The translations under genes and the position numbers were made by a program. Positions 27,817 to 36,707 of a stretch of 39,145 nucleotides of DNA are shown here, one piece after another. Location of the stretch: positions 1-39,145 of the IMG/VR virus record IMGVR_UViG_3300020166_000050; one strand, written 5' to 3'. Position 1 is the stretch's first letter. Every line of letters starts with the position of its first letter. This stretch comes from a virus. The notes beneath the pieces are model-generated. The model did no database searches and was not told the DNA's origin. It worked only from the letters and a program-made list of their open reading frames with translations.

Positions 27817-30800
27817 TTATGGTTGATATGGTGAACCGCTTTGCGAAACAGTTCCAGTTATACTTACAGGTTCCGCAATACCTGTTTCGTTTGATATACC
27901 ATCAAAAGCGTGGACTTTAAAACTTAAGTCTCTTGAACCAACACTTGTGTTTCTAGGTATTTGTATTTGTAAAGTATCAGATGATTGATTATTGTCAAAA
28001 GAAACATTTAGATATCTAGTGTTTAAAATCTCTAATCCTGAAGAAACAACGATCTCAATAGTTCCATTAGCCACACCTAACTGTGTACTCTTTATTGCGT
28101 CAATCTGTACAAATCCGCCTTGGTATGGCACCTCTGATGTTCTTAGTCTAAAACTTCCAATCCCTACATCAGAAGACGTTATTATTAACGACCTTACTTC
28201 TCCGTAATATGTTCCTCCTGCATCTATAGCAAATGCCCTGAAATAGTATGTTAGGTCTTGTATAAAAAGGCGTGCATTACTTTCAAACTCATAGACATAT
28301 TCATCTTGAATCGGAACAGGTATATTTATTTGTTCTACACCTACATAGCCTATTTGTGGGGTCGTCTCTGAAGTAGACCAAACAAAACCATGTTGTTCTA
28401 GATCTGCTGAACCTGTTATAGTTGCTCTTCCTTCAAACTTTTTAGTAGTGTCATCAAATGGAACTGTGTATACTGTTGAAGGTTTTACGTTTTCTTGTCC
28501 TGTAGTGTTAGGAACACAAGATCCATAACTAGTTCCGAAATTAGATCTTAAGAAAGGTTTCACATAGTAAGTAGTACTAGGTGAAAGATCAGATGCTGTA
28601 GTATTAAAATCAACCGCATCCGAAGCGGCAGTTCCAACCACAATAAGTGTTACGTCTGAATCTCCAATTGCAGGATTACTATTTGTTTCTGAAATTACAA
28701 AACCAAAATCAACAGGAGTTTCTCTATTTAAAACGATTCCACTTCTAAAGGTTAATGATGTTGGTGCTACATTAGTATAAACTGGTAACGAAATCACTGC
28801 TCTTTTTAGTGGTCTAGATTCTATGATAATCGAATCAATATCTTCATCTATTCCTGAAATATTAATATTAGAATTTCCTGATAAATAACCAATTCTTTCT
28901 GAGCCTTCTGTAACTGGAGTGGCAGTTGTTGACACTCTATTAGAAGGTATAATAGTACAAACACCTTGAGAGCATTCTGTAAAGTTTATTGAATTTTCAT
29001 CATCATTACCAAATTGCCAAAAAGTCCCAGTAGTTATGGGTATAACTATTGATCCTGAAGATACTGTAATTTCTTTTTCTTCAAAATTCTGTATAGTACT
29101 ATCTACAGCACCAGTTATTCTTATTGGGGTATTACCATTTAAAGTTTCTCCAAAAACAAAATTAGTGTCATTAAAATATAATTTAGGATTTGATACGACT
29201 ACTTCTCCTCCACCCAATTCTTTAATTCTTGCTAATTTAATTGTTATTTGTTCTACGTCACCCCCAACATTTGACACTGTTAAAGACCCTGAACCTGAAA
29301 TATATTGGCCATCATTGTTTGGAGAATTAAAACCTCCAGACGTTGAATTGATGATAGTGATGTTTGTGTTCTCAGGCTCTTCTATTGCATCCGAAGGTAT
29401 ACTAAAACTAAATGGTGATTCAAATGTTATTTGGCCTACACCACTAGTTATTGTAACAGTTCCTGTTATATTCCATGGGCCAAGTATTGTATAGTTTACA
29501 ATCTTATCTGTTGGCTCTTCACCTATATTTGTAATGTCAATAACTGGTGTGTCTGGGTAATAAGGATCTTCTTGTAAAACCGTAACTACCTCACCTGTAC
29601 TAGGTAGAGATATAATGTATTCAGAATTATAATCATCATATGTGCCTATAACAAAATTCTTAATTGAATCATTTAAAATTACATTTGCCTTTGATTTAAA
29701 AAAGGTTTTCATTTTATTATCTCCAATTGCAGTCAACCCATTAGAATCATATCTAACAACTGTCTCATTTTTAACATCAAACCAAAATGCTGTACCTTCA
29801 TTTACAACTATAGATTCAGGATGCATTGTACCATAAGATCCTTTTAATGTATTCATGGTTCCAATAACTCCAGAAGAAACTGCTAAAAACTGTCCTCCAC
29901 TAGAGGTTTGTTGTAATTGCTGTTCTCCAAGATATATACCAGTTGTTTCATTTTCAGAAATAGCCAACAATACAGAACCTGTAGATTGAGTTTTGCTAGT
30001 TATTTTCAATGCTCTTAATGGTCCTGTAGCGTCATCTAACCTCTTCTCATCCAATGCACTAAACTTAGATAGTCCATTTATTTTACTTCCTGGAATTTTT
30101 GTTTCGCTAAATACAATCGCTGTAGTCTTCTTTTGACTACTAACCTCTGACGGTACTAAATTAGGTTTACCTGTAATTTGAGTCCAATTTAAAAAGTAAT
30201 CATTACTTGGATTCATTGATTCAGCAGAATAAGGGAATTCATCAGTATAATCTACGTTCATAGTATGATTTCCATTAATATTTCTACCACCACTTCTTTT
30301 TCTTAATACACCTTCATAAATCATATGTATAGTAGACCCATCACTCCTACTTACCTCTTGGGATACAGATGACCCTAGATAATTTAAAATGTTTAATTGG
30401 GTTTGCCCACCATTACCTGACGGATCAACAACCCCTCTTCTAAATGAAAAATTATCCATATCTCCTTGAGCCGCTGCCATTACAACAGACCCAAAACTGC
30501 TTTCCCAAAATAATTCTTCTATATTATCATAAGTTCTAGTAACTGATGTAGCAGGATAAGTAACCTCCCAAGTTCTTCTATCCTCAGAAGCAACAAGAGT
30601 ACCTTGCTTGTATTCTGTGAGGTATAGTTTAATTTCTGAGTTTATTAATATGGTTCCATTTGGAGGTGAAGCCCAAGTAGCAGTATACCTTTTATGTTCC
30701 TCATTCATTCCAGAGTTATCAGCAATCTTTGCATTTACAACCCATCTGTCATCTATAGTATGTCCTGTTGTACTTTCAAACTTTATAGTAACACCATTAT

Positions 30801-33066
30801 CTAATGTTTGTGTGTTACCTGTTATACTTACTTCACCACTATAACCTACGTTTGTAGTATACTGAGTTCTTGTTCTTTTTCTCCATCTGAATTTATCAGG
30901 AGTTCCCGTAGAAGATATTTTAATGTCATATCTAAGATCTAGATTATGACTTCCATTATTTACACCTGTATTACATTCCAAATCATTTTCACCATCCCCA
31001 TAAAATACAGGAAAATCAATATATTTTATCTCTCCTTTAAGTTCATGATCCTGACCACTGTCTGTAGAAGAGTGCCCCTGGAAAAAATAACTTTCTAAAG
31101 CACTCGTGTCGGCTATAAGTTTTCTTAGATAAACATCTCCAATTAATTCTTCAGTTGTATTTGAAAAAGATGCGTTACCGCTAGAGTCTCTTAATATCCT
31201 TCCATTAAATGCTTCATAATAAAACTCATTAGGCTGTATTTTATGTGGACTATATATTTCATAAACAACAGCATAATCTTTATTTGATAATGCACTAGTA
31301 TTTAAATACTGTTCATCATTTAAATCATAAAGGTTAGTTGTGACATACCTTCCTGACTGTCCTGTTACTGCTGCTTCAATTACACCATCATTCGTGATTA
31401 ACTTAACTCTATCCCCCTCTTGATATGTATATCCTTGCTTATATGATGTTAGGTCACCCAAACCAATTGCACATCCTTCAAAATCAGCCCTAAACGAAAC
31501 ATGTTCTGCATCAGAAAATGTTCCATTTGGAGTATCTGATATTGCTTTTCTATCGTTCTCGTCATTTACAGGATAATTTTTTTCTACATTTACAGTGAAA
31601 TTCCCTGTAGATGCAGTTGTATAATATCTCACCTTATCAGATAGATTTGATATTGTAAAGTCTTTAGTTAAATTTTTAGTTCTAACTATAGCATAATATT
31701 CAGCCCAATCTGGTATTTTACTTGCTAAAGATGGATTTAAATTAAACCTAATAGATGAATTATATGTTGACAAATCAACACCTCTTTCAGGTGTTATAAC
31801 TTTTAAACTATCGTCTGTTAATACACCTCCTGTTCTGCCTGCAAAATCAAAAAAAGCAATACCTATTTGGTATGCTGATGAGTGTGCAAAACCTACCTTT
31901 CCACCTCTATCTCTATCATATTGATTAAAACTATCAGTAAAAGATTGTGTTAACAAGTCTAAAGAAATGTCTTCTGAAGTGATTTGTTCAGGGTTTAATC
32001 TTCCTTCTTTTATATTACCTAAAAACAATCTGTTTCGTGCAATACTTAATGCTTCTGCTTCATACGGAACTGCATCTGATAGTTTTATAGAGTTGACATC
32101 ATCAACAGCAAAACCCAAAACATCATTATAAAAATCAGCAGTTATTACTCCAGACTGACTTTTAGTTTGATCAGCAAATTCTGTTTCATGAGTTTTACTA
32201 TCAAATTCTTTCCATATAAAATATGATGTATCAGAATCAAATTTAACTGCGTATTGTACTTTATGTACATCTTGATATATACCAGTTTCATCGGCCTCAA
32301 ATTGAGGAAAATCCACTTTGATTTTTTTTGATGTTTTATGATTATCATCATCCATATCCTGGTTAGGATAATGATATGATGTAGGCGAAAAAACACTTGT
32401 CTCTCCATCTTTATAAACATACCTATAGGCAAAAGTATGTGCCCTAGATTTTAAAAAGGATGTATCTCTCGTATCGTCCTCCTGAACTGTAATCTTAAGA
32501 GGCAACATTGGAGGTTTACGAATAAGAGTGACTATTGATTTTTTTATTGGTAGATTATATGGATCAGCGTCATATTGGCTGTTATTGGCTGCAATACCTC
32601 TCTCTACATTTATTCTAAATGGCTCTTTACCATCTATACCTGTCCAATACAATATATCATCTATATATGCTATTCCAGTAATTGGCTTTTCTGGATCAAA
32701 ACCTAACCTGTAGGATGCCTCCATATTACTATCTGCAAGTACTTTATAAATATTATCCTCCTTGGGTTTATAACAATAAATACTAGACGCTTTATACCTT
32801 GTCGATGGATTTTCATCAACTAAAAAATAAAATATATTATTAGTAGTAGGATCCTCATAAGTTCCTATACATTTCGTAGATCTTGACAAGTCTTGTGAGT
32901 TAGGGATATTTCTTGTCCCATTTACATTAGATATTGAACCTGCTTTACCTTCAGATGAAGAGACTACCCTTACATTAAGAGCATCTAAATTATCTTGACC
33001 AGTATGGGCAAAAAAAGAATCATCGGCATTAATTCCCGCTATAAATGTTTTTTTTGAGTTTTCCAT
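27817..33066 (-). CDS. Large tail/stabilisation protein (TTPB/gp10-like, 1749 aa)
   Basis: The N-terminus (FIAGINADDSFFAHTGQDNLDALNVRVVSS) and the propeller-like ITGIAYIDDILYWTGIDG (~128-145) resemble the packaged-DNA stabilisation / tail-tube B proteins of podoviruses. The first ~1150 residues are beta-rich. The last ~350 hold fibronectin-III-like repeats of the Bacteroidota type (LSPSTTYYVKPFLRSNFGTSYG; then LTYYFRAFAIDAGGTYYGEV) and a final Ig-like piece. It is expected to plug the tail channel below the ring proteins, with decorations for surface contact. It follows three neck genes directly. Confidence 0.68.
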   Translation of the reverse strand: MENSKKTFIAGINADDSFFAHTGQDNLDALNVRVVSSSEGKAGSISNVNGTRNIPNSQDLSRSTKCIGTYEDPTTNNIFYFLVDENPSTRYKASSIYCYKPKEDNIYKVLADSNMEASYRLGFDPEKPITGIAYIDDILYWTGIDGKEPFRINVERGIAANNSQYDADPYNLPIKKSIVTLIRKPPMLPLKITVQEDDTRDTSFLKSRAHTFAYRYVYKDGETSVFSPTSYHYPNQDMDDDNHKTSKKIKVDFPQFEADETGIYQDVHKVQYAVKFDSDTSYFIWKEFDSKTHETEFADQTKSQSGVITADFYNDVLGFAVDDVNSIKLSDAVPYEAEALSIARNRLFLGNIKEGRLNPEQITSEDISLDLLTQSFTDSFNQYDRDRGGKVGFAHSSAYQIGIAFFDFAGRTGGVLTDDSLKVITPERGVDLSTYNSSIRFNLNPSLASKIPDWAEYYAIVRTKNLTKDFTISNLSDKVRYYTTASTGNFTVNVEKNYPVNDENDRKAISDTPNGTFSDAEHVSFRADFEGCAIGLGDLTSYKQGYTYQEGDRVKLITNDGVIEAAVTGQSGRYVTTNLYDLNDEQYLNTSALSNKDYAVVYEIYSPHKIQPNEFYYEAFNGRILRDSSGNASFSNTTEELIGDVYLRKLIADTSALESYFFQGHSSTDSGQDHELKGEIKYIDFPVFYGDGENDLECNTGVNNGSHNLDLRYDIKISSTGTPDKFRWRKRTRTQYTTNVGYSGEVSITGNTQTLDNGVTIKFESTTGHTIDDRWVVNAKIADNSGMNEEHKRYTATWASPPNGTILINSEIKLYLTEYKQGTLVASEDRRTWEVTYPATSVTRTYDNIEELFWESSFGSVVMAAAQGDMDNFSFRRGVVDPSGNGGQTQLNILNYLGSSVSQEVSRSDGSTIHMIYEGVLRKRSGGRNINGNHTMNVDYTDEFPYSAESMNPSNDYFLNWTQITGKPNLVPSEVSSQKKTTAIVFSETKIPGSKINGLSKFSALDEKRLDDATGPLRALKITSKTQSTGSVLLAISENETTGIYLGEQQLQQTSSGGQFLAVSSGVIGTMNTLKGSYGTMHPESIVVNEGTAFWFDVKNETVVRYDSNGLTAIGDNKMKTFFKSKANVILNDSIKNFVIGTYDDYNSEYIISLPSTGEVVTVLQEDPYYPDTPVIDITNIGEEPTDKIVNYTILGPWNITGTVTITSGVGQITFESPFSFSIPSDAIEEPENTNITIINSTSGGFNSPNNDGQYISGSGSLTVSNVGGDVEQITIKLARIKELGGGEVVVSNPKLYFNDTNFVFGETLNGNTPIRITGAVDSTIQNFEEKEITVSSGSIVIPITTGTFWQFGNDDENSINFTECSQGVCTIIPSNRVSTTATPVTEGSERIGYLSGNSNINISGIDEDIDSIIIESRPLKRAVISLPVYTNVAPTSLTFRSGIVLNRETPVDFGFVISETNSNPAIGDSDVTLIVVGTAASDAVDFNTTASDLSPSTTYYVKPFLRSNFGTSYGSCVPNTTGQENVKPSTVYTVPFDDTTKKFEGRATITGSADLEQHGFVWSTSETTPQIGYVGVEQINIPVPIQDEYVYEFESNARLFIQDLTYYFRAFAIDAGGTYYGEVRSLIITSSDVGIGSFRLRTSEVPYQGGFVQIDAIKSTQLGVANGTIEIVVSSGLEILNTRYLNVSFDNNQSSDTLQIQIPRNTSVGSRDLSFKVHAFDGISNETGIAEPVSITGTVSQSGSPYQP

Positions 33067-33068
33067 TA

Positions 33069-33818
33069 TTAAGATTTAACAGCCGCATTCGTATGAGATC
33101 TTAGGGACTTAAGAATATCATCCATTGATAACTTATAGTTTCTACTTCTATATCTTTTATGTGCTTGTATCCATTCTTCTTTAGCCATGATTTTAGCATT
33201 CATGGGTGTTGTTCGACTTTGTTCTGCAACTCTCCACAAGATATACCTCTCTATCGTTTCAGCCGCATATGCAGGAACCGCAGTTGGTACATCTTTAAAA
33301 GCCATGTTTGTCGATATATAATCTATAACGATATGCTTCACTAAGTGTAGAGAAGGATCTAACATTATAACACCTCTTTCTGGTATAACCATAAAAGAAT
33401 TTTTATAACTAGGTTTATGTCCAAAATGCCTACCTACATGTTCACCTTTATCATTTGAATGACTATCGTTATTATCGTGTATTAAGCCTTGATCCGTTTC
33501 AACATCAGGATAAGGTATCTGATTACCACTTGAGTCTCTGTTAACTAATCTGTTAAAAGAATCTTTTTCTATAAGTTTTTTAATGTATTGACCGTTTGAC
33601 CAACCAACTCTAACATAATCAACATAATCACGAGGAAGAGAAATTTCATTGTTTTGATTAACAGCCAACTTTACAGATTTAATAGTGTATGGTGAATCAT
33701 AACCTATTTCTCTCACAGCCTTTAAACCATAATGCAAATACTGCATATAATAATGTATAGGCTTCTGAGTTGTTAATAAGGCAGAACGAATTATTTCGTC
33801 TATTTTATATACTCTCAT
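33069..33818 (-). CDS. Neck/tail-ring protein, TTPA-like (249 aa)
   Basis: A 249-aa protein with an N-terminal helical segment (MRVYKIDEIIRSALL), a region PRDYVDYVRVGWSNGQYIKKL (residues ~60-80), an Asp/His-rich middle (DNNDSHSNDKGEHVGRHFGH) and the C-terminal YAAETIERYILWRVAEQ (~187-203). The combination 'VGW..G....L' with 'AAE.IE.YI.WR' is typical of tail-tube A / ring proteins of podoviruses including those of Bacteroidota. It overlaps the upstream gene by 4 nt and lies directly before the large tail protein. Confidence 0.6.
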   Translation of the reverse strand: MRVYKIDEIIRSALLTTQKPIHYYMQYLHYGLKAVREIGYDSPYTIKSVKLAVNQNNEISLPRDYVDYVRVGWSNGQYIKKLIEKDSFNRLVNRDSSGNQIPYPDVETDQGLIHDNNDSHSNDKGEHVGRHFGHKPSYKNSFMVIPERGVIMLDPSLHLVKHIVIDYISTNMAFKDVPTAVPAYAAETIERYILWRVAEQSRTTPMNAKIMAKEEWIQAHKRYRSRNYKLSMDDILKSLRSHTNAAVKS

Positions 33819-34462
33819 ATTTGATTATTTGTATCTGATGCTTTGTCTACCACTTTAGGTAATGCACCAATTAATGTTAAAACCTCTTTTACTACCGATT
33901 CTTCCATTTCAATTGGAATCTGCAAGTAATCATATTCTCCTATTACAGTTGGATCTACAATTAATAATTTAACTTTTAATCGTTTTTTTTCTGGATCTAT
34001 GCCAAATAAAGGATAACGTACCCAGATCATTTTGCCTTCTACCCAGTAAAATGGTTGGTATTCCATCTGCGAAAGACCTTCTAGTTTTCCAATTTGATGT
34101 TGTTGCCCTGATTCAATAGGAATTAATTCCTCTGAACCTTGTTCATCAGTTATAGACCATATCCCCATATTTCTAGGAAGGGATATTGGCATAACTGGTA
34201 GTTTTAAATACCAATCTCTTACAAACTTTTCTGAACCTTCTACAGGATATCTCTCAACTATGTAAGTAGTTATTAAAGTATGAGGAGGGTAATCTGAATC
34301 TAAAGGCATGTTTACTGACAAATGCTCAGTTTTTAATAACCTATTAATAACCTGACTAACAAGTAACGCTATGTCTTCTCTAGATATTTCTTTCTCATCA
34401 TTTGTACTACCACCTGTTGAAAGCCTTAAGATTTGATCTATTATTTTTCCTTTTGTTATCAT
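33815..34462 (-). CDS. Structural neck protein (215 aa)
   Basis: A 215-aa soluble, beta-rich protein with a helical start (MITKGKIIDQILRLS). The segment LPVMPISLPRNMGIWSITDEQG (residues ~87-108) and 'LIPIESGQQHQIGKLEG' look like those in neck/ring proteins that come second in a three-gene set in crAss-like and related podoviruses (recalled, not searched). It overlaps both neighbours by 4 nt (ATGA), as expected for genes making a fixed-ratio complex. Confidence 0.5.
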   Translation of the reverse strand: MITKGKIIDQILRLSTGGSTNDEKEISREDIALLVSQVINRLLKTEHLSVNMPLDSDYPPHTLITTYIVERYPVEGSEKFVRDWYLKLPVMPISLPRNMGIWSITDEQGSEELIPIESGQQHQIGKLEGLSQMEYQPFYWVEGKMIWVRYPLFGIDPEKKRLKVKLLIVDPTVIGEYDYLQIPIEMEESVVKEVLTLIGALPKVVDKASDTNNQI

Positions 34463-35337
34463 AGCCCTGTTTGATTTTTAACCTCTGCATATTGATATAC
34501 ATTCATATCCTCTATATGTATACCTAGAGAAACTAAGGCTTTGTTTATAATATCATTTATACAGTCTTCTGGCCATTCTAGATCAAAACTAGGCCCTAAA
34601 ATATAAGAAGTTCCTGGACTTATTACAGTTCCATCTGGAAGTGTTAACGTACTTGAAGCAGTGTATGTAGCAGTAATTGAACCACCATTGTGTACAACCT
34701 TTCTACCATCCACTACATAACTAAACTTAGGCTTACGAGGCCTGGTTAAATACATAATATACCCTTCATGTTTAGTCTCAGGAAATAACTGAATTTTAGT
34801 TCCAGAATCTCCTAGTATTCCAACAGGAGAGGTAGTTGAAGGAGTTGCTACTTGAGAAATTAATCTATCCGCTAGTTGATCTTCACTCACTATTTTTACA
34901 GGGTTCTGAGTCTTTACAGATTGGTTTTCTCTGTATACTTCTATAACACCTGTTGCCTCATCTACTACACTTTTAATTACTGGTGTACTATTAATTGATC
35001 CTGAAACATATAAACCTAATAAATGTAAATATTCTGGATTCGCAGGACCTATACCACTCATGAAATTACCTAAGTCTAAAACACCATCATTCTGTGTTTC
35101 AAACTGTCTTCTCATTTTAAAATATCTTAAATCATCAGATATTTTTTGTGTTTGACCATAAGCAATTGGAGGCACTGGTCTGCCTGGCTGATATTGTTTA
35201 GGGTTACTGTATAACTCCATAAACTTAGACATTTGACCCCTATCTAAAGCGGCATCAATGTCACTATGCGAAACATACCCTGTAGTCTCCTTATTTAGGA
35301 TAAAGACTATATAATCATGAATCTCCTTTATTGTCAT
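34459..35337 (-). CDS. Structural neck protein (292 aa)
   Basis: A 292-aa protein with helical N-terminal ~60 residues (VSHSDIDAALDRGQMSKFMELYSNP is typical of the first of the ring-protein set). Beta-rich parts follow, with a short repeat-like SITATYTASSTLTLPDGTVISPG and the C-terminal helix WPEDCINDIINKALVSLG. It is the first of three overlapping genes (292, 215, 249 aa) leading to the 1749-aa protein. Probably a portal-proximal adaptor/ring. Exact role inferred from the set. Confidence 0.52.
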   Translation of the reverse strand: MTIKEIHDYIVFILNKETTGYVSHSDIDAALDRGQMSKFMELYSNPKQYQPGRPVPPIAYGQTQKISDDLRYFKMRRQFETQNDGVLDLGNFMSGIGPANPEYLHLLGLYVSGSINSTPVIKSVVDEATGVIEVYRENQSVKTQNPVKIVSEDQLADRLISQVATPSTTSPVGILGDSGTKIQLFPETKHEGYIMYLTRPRKPKFSYVVDGRKVVHNGGSITATYTASSTLTLPDGTVISPGTSYILGPSFDLEWPEDCINDIINKALVSLGIHIEDMNVYQYAEVKNQTGL

Positions 35338-35599
35338 CTTTTTCTACATTTGTAGAAGTTTGATCAACAATTTCTCCTGTCATTACATCAATTTGGCAAT
35401 CTCCATAACTTTCTTTTAATTCTTCAGATAATTTTTTCATCTCTTCGCTTACATCTGTAAACTCTACTTTTAAGTCCGAAACTCTTTTATCTAAATCTCC
35501 TTGCATTAATTGTGTATCTCCAAGAGCAATTTTAATATCAATCTGCTTCTTGTTTAATTCTTGAATTTGTTCTAGGTGTTTTTTGCTTACTTTTTTCAT
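35315..35599 (-). CDS. Coiled-coil protein of the tail operon (94 aa)
   Basis: A 94-aa, highly charged protein; most of it (~5-66) is a heptad-like helix (Leu/Ile with Lys/Glu), ending in an acidic, disordered tail. Such small coiled-coil proteins in late operons often act as scaffold or tail-assembly helpers. Its end overlaps the 292-aa gene by 23 nt. About 100 bases without a gene lie upstream (35600-35703). Confidence 0.58.
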   Translation of the reverse strand: MKKVSKKHLEQIQELNKKQIDIKIALGDTQLMQGDLDKRVSDLKVEFTDVSEEMKKLSEELKESYGDCQIDVMTGEIVDQTSTNVEKDDNKGDS

Positions 35600-35703
35600 T
35601 TTAAATAATTTAATTGTTACTTATTGTTTGCTGTACAAATAAAAGGAATTCCTCTGGGTAAGTAATTATAATTTATACTTGGTTGTTGAATTAAGAAAGT
35701 GTT
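35600..35703 (-). other. Intergenic gap inside the late operon
   Basis: About 100 bp without a gene. It holds the short palindrome AGGAATTCCT (35644-35653) and an A-rich leader before the 94-aa gene. No clear terminator or promoter. Confidence 0.4.
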
Positions 35704-36366
35704 TTACTGTTTAGGTTGACAGTAGATGTTTGAAACCTCAAAACTTGTTGGTGTCTTACCATTATTATACATGGTAAAGTAAACATACATTCCTGCCGAG
35801 CCATTAATAATTATAGAACTTTCACCACCCTTTTCTATCTCTGTATAAAGTTGCCATTCTTTTGGTGTAGTTGGATTATCATTTGGATCACCTTTTGGAT
35901 CTATATAAATTCTAAGAGTGCCTAACTCGCTTTTTGCAACGTCTATCAGCATTTGATCAAAGGTGTTATCCAAAAATTTAAGTCTAAAGTAGTTGTGTTG
36001 ATACTTGTCAAACGCTGTTAAGGATTCAGAAGCACCTGATAGTTTTGATGTTGACGTACCAAGACCATCCACAAAGGATCTCATATTGTAATTAATCAAA
36101 TCAATATACTCAGCAGGTGATGCATCGTGATCATAACTATACCATTGACTAAAACGGTCTACTTTAGCACCAGTATCTCCAGGATAATGTTCGCTATCTG
36201 TGTTAGTCACATCATAAGAAATAACACTTCCATTGAGTTTACCACCATTTATTAGATCTTGGAGTGATATTGCACCTGGAATATCTACAATAGCATTATA
36301 GTTATCTTCTGACTTCTCTTTAGATAACCCTGATAAACTTATGTTCCCTTCTGATGGTACTGCCAT
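35704..36366 (-). CDS. Virion/tail-associated protein, MAVPSEGNISL-type (220 aa)
   Basis: A 220-aa protein beginning MAVPSEGNISLSGLSKEKSED, an opening often seen in tail-associated virion proteins of marine and flavobacterial phages ('MAVPSSG.ISL..I..EK'). The rest is beta-rich, ending in YVYFTMYNNGKTPTSFEVSNIYC. Its ATG overlaps the stop of the 113-aa gene by one base (TAATG). Probably a tail-fibre neighbour or tail collar component. Confidence 0.6.
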   Translation of the reverse strand: MAVPSEGNISLSGLSKEKSEDNYNAIVDIPGAISLQDLINGGKLNGSVISYDVTNTDSEHYPGDTGAKVDRFSQWYSYDHDASPAEYIDLINYNMRSFVDGLGTSTSKLSGASESLTAFDKYQHNYFRLKFLDNTFDQMLIDVAKSELGTLRIYIDPKGDPNDNPTTPKEWQLYTEIEKGGESSIIINGSAGMYVYFTMYNNGKTPTSFEVSNIYCQPKQ

Positions 36367-36707
36367 TATTCTGATATTTCATTCCATGGTAATGGGGTTT
36401 CTACAAATTTCTCCGCTTCTTCTAGTTCTATTTGTTCATCTAAAATCAGAATTGCTGTGTTTCTTTCATCGTCCTGGTTTACCCAGTTTTGAACCTCACC
36501 TTTATCTATATCTGTAAACTGCTTGAAATCTTCTGTTGGAAACTCTAGGTCTCTTGTAAAACCAATAGATTTTATTGTGCCACTTGGTGATTTTGCAATC
36601 CATCTGTAGTCTACTCTTGTGATTACATTATACAAAGTAACGTCACCATCTACGAATTTTTTATTAGTATATAATCTTACAATTTCTATGCTATAGTTAT
36701 TTGCCAT
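36366..36707 (-). CDS. Tail-associated small protein (DUF7936-like?), 113 aa
   Basis: A 113-aa beta-rich protein with Trp residues (TRVDYRWIAKSPSGTIKSIG), a Trp/Asn turn, and an acidic helix ending in TPLPWNEISE. The build 'Y.W.....G' plus a C-terminal E-rich helix and 'LPW' is familiar from small proteins coded next to tail fibres in T4-like and marine phages. Its start overlaps the fibre stop by 11 nt. Function unknown; perhaps fibre assembly. Confidence 0.5.
   Translation of the reverse strand: MANNYSIEIVRLYTNKKFVDGDVTLYNVITRVDYRWIAKSPSGTIKSIGFTRDLEFPTEDFKQFTDIDKGEVQNWVNQDDERNTAILILDEQIELEEAEKFVETPLPWNEISE

Noticed and set aside
16336-30844. Numerous rightward frames over the late operon
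   Set aside because: They are antisense to long, clearly coding leftward genes and have Ser/Phe-rich shadow composition.
32145-32432. Same-strand alternative frame of 95 codons inside the 1749-aa gene
   Set aside because: Composition (long Ile/Lys/Met runs) is typical of a shifted frame of AT-rich coding DNA, unlike the 18078-18284 case.
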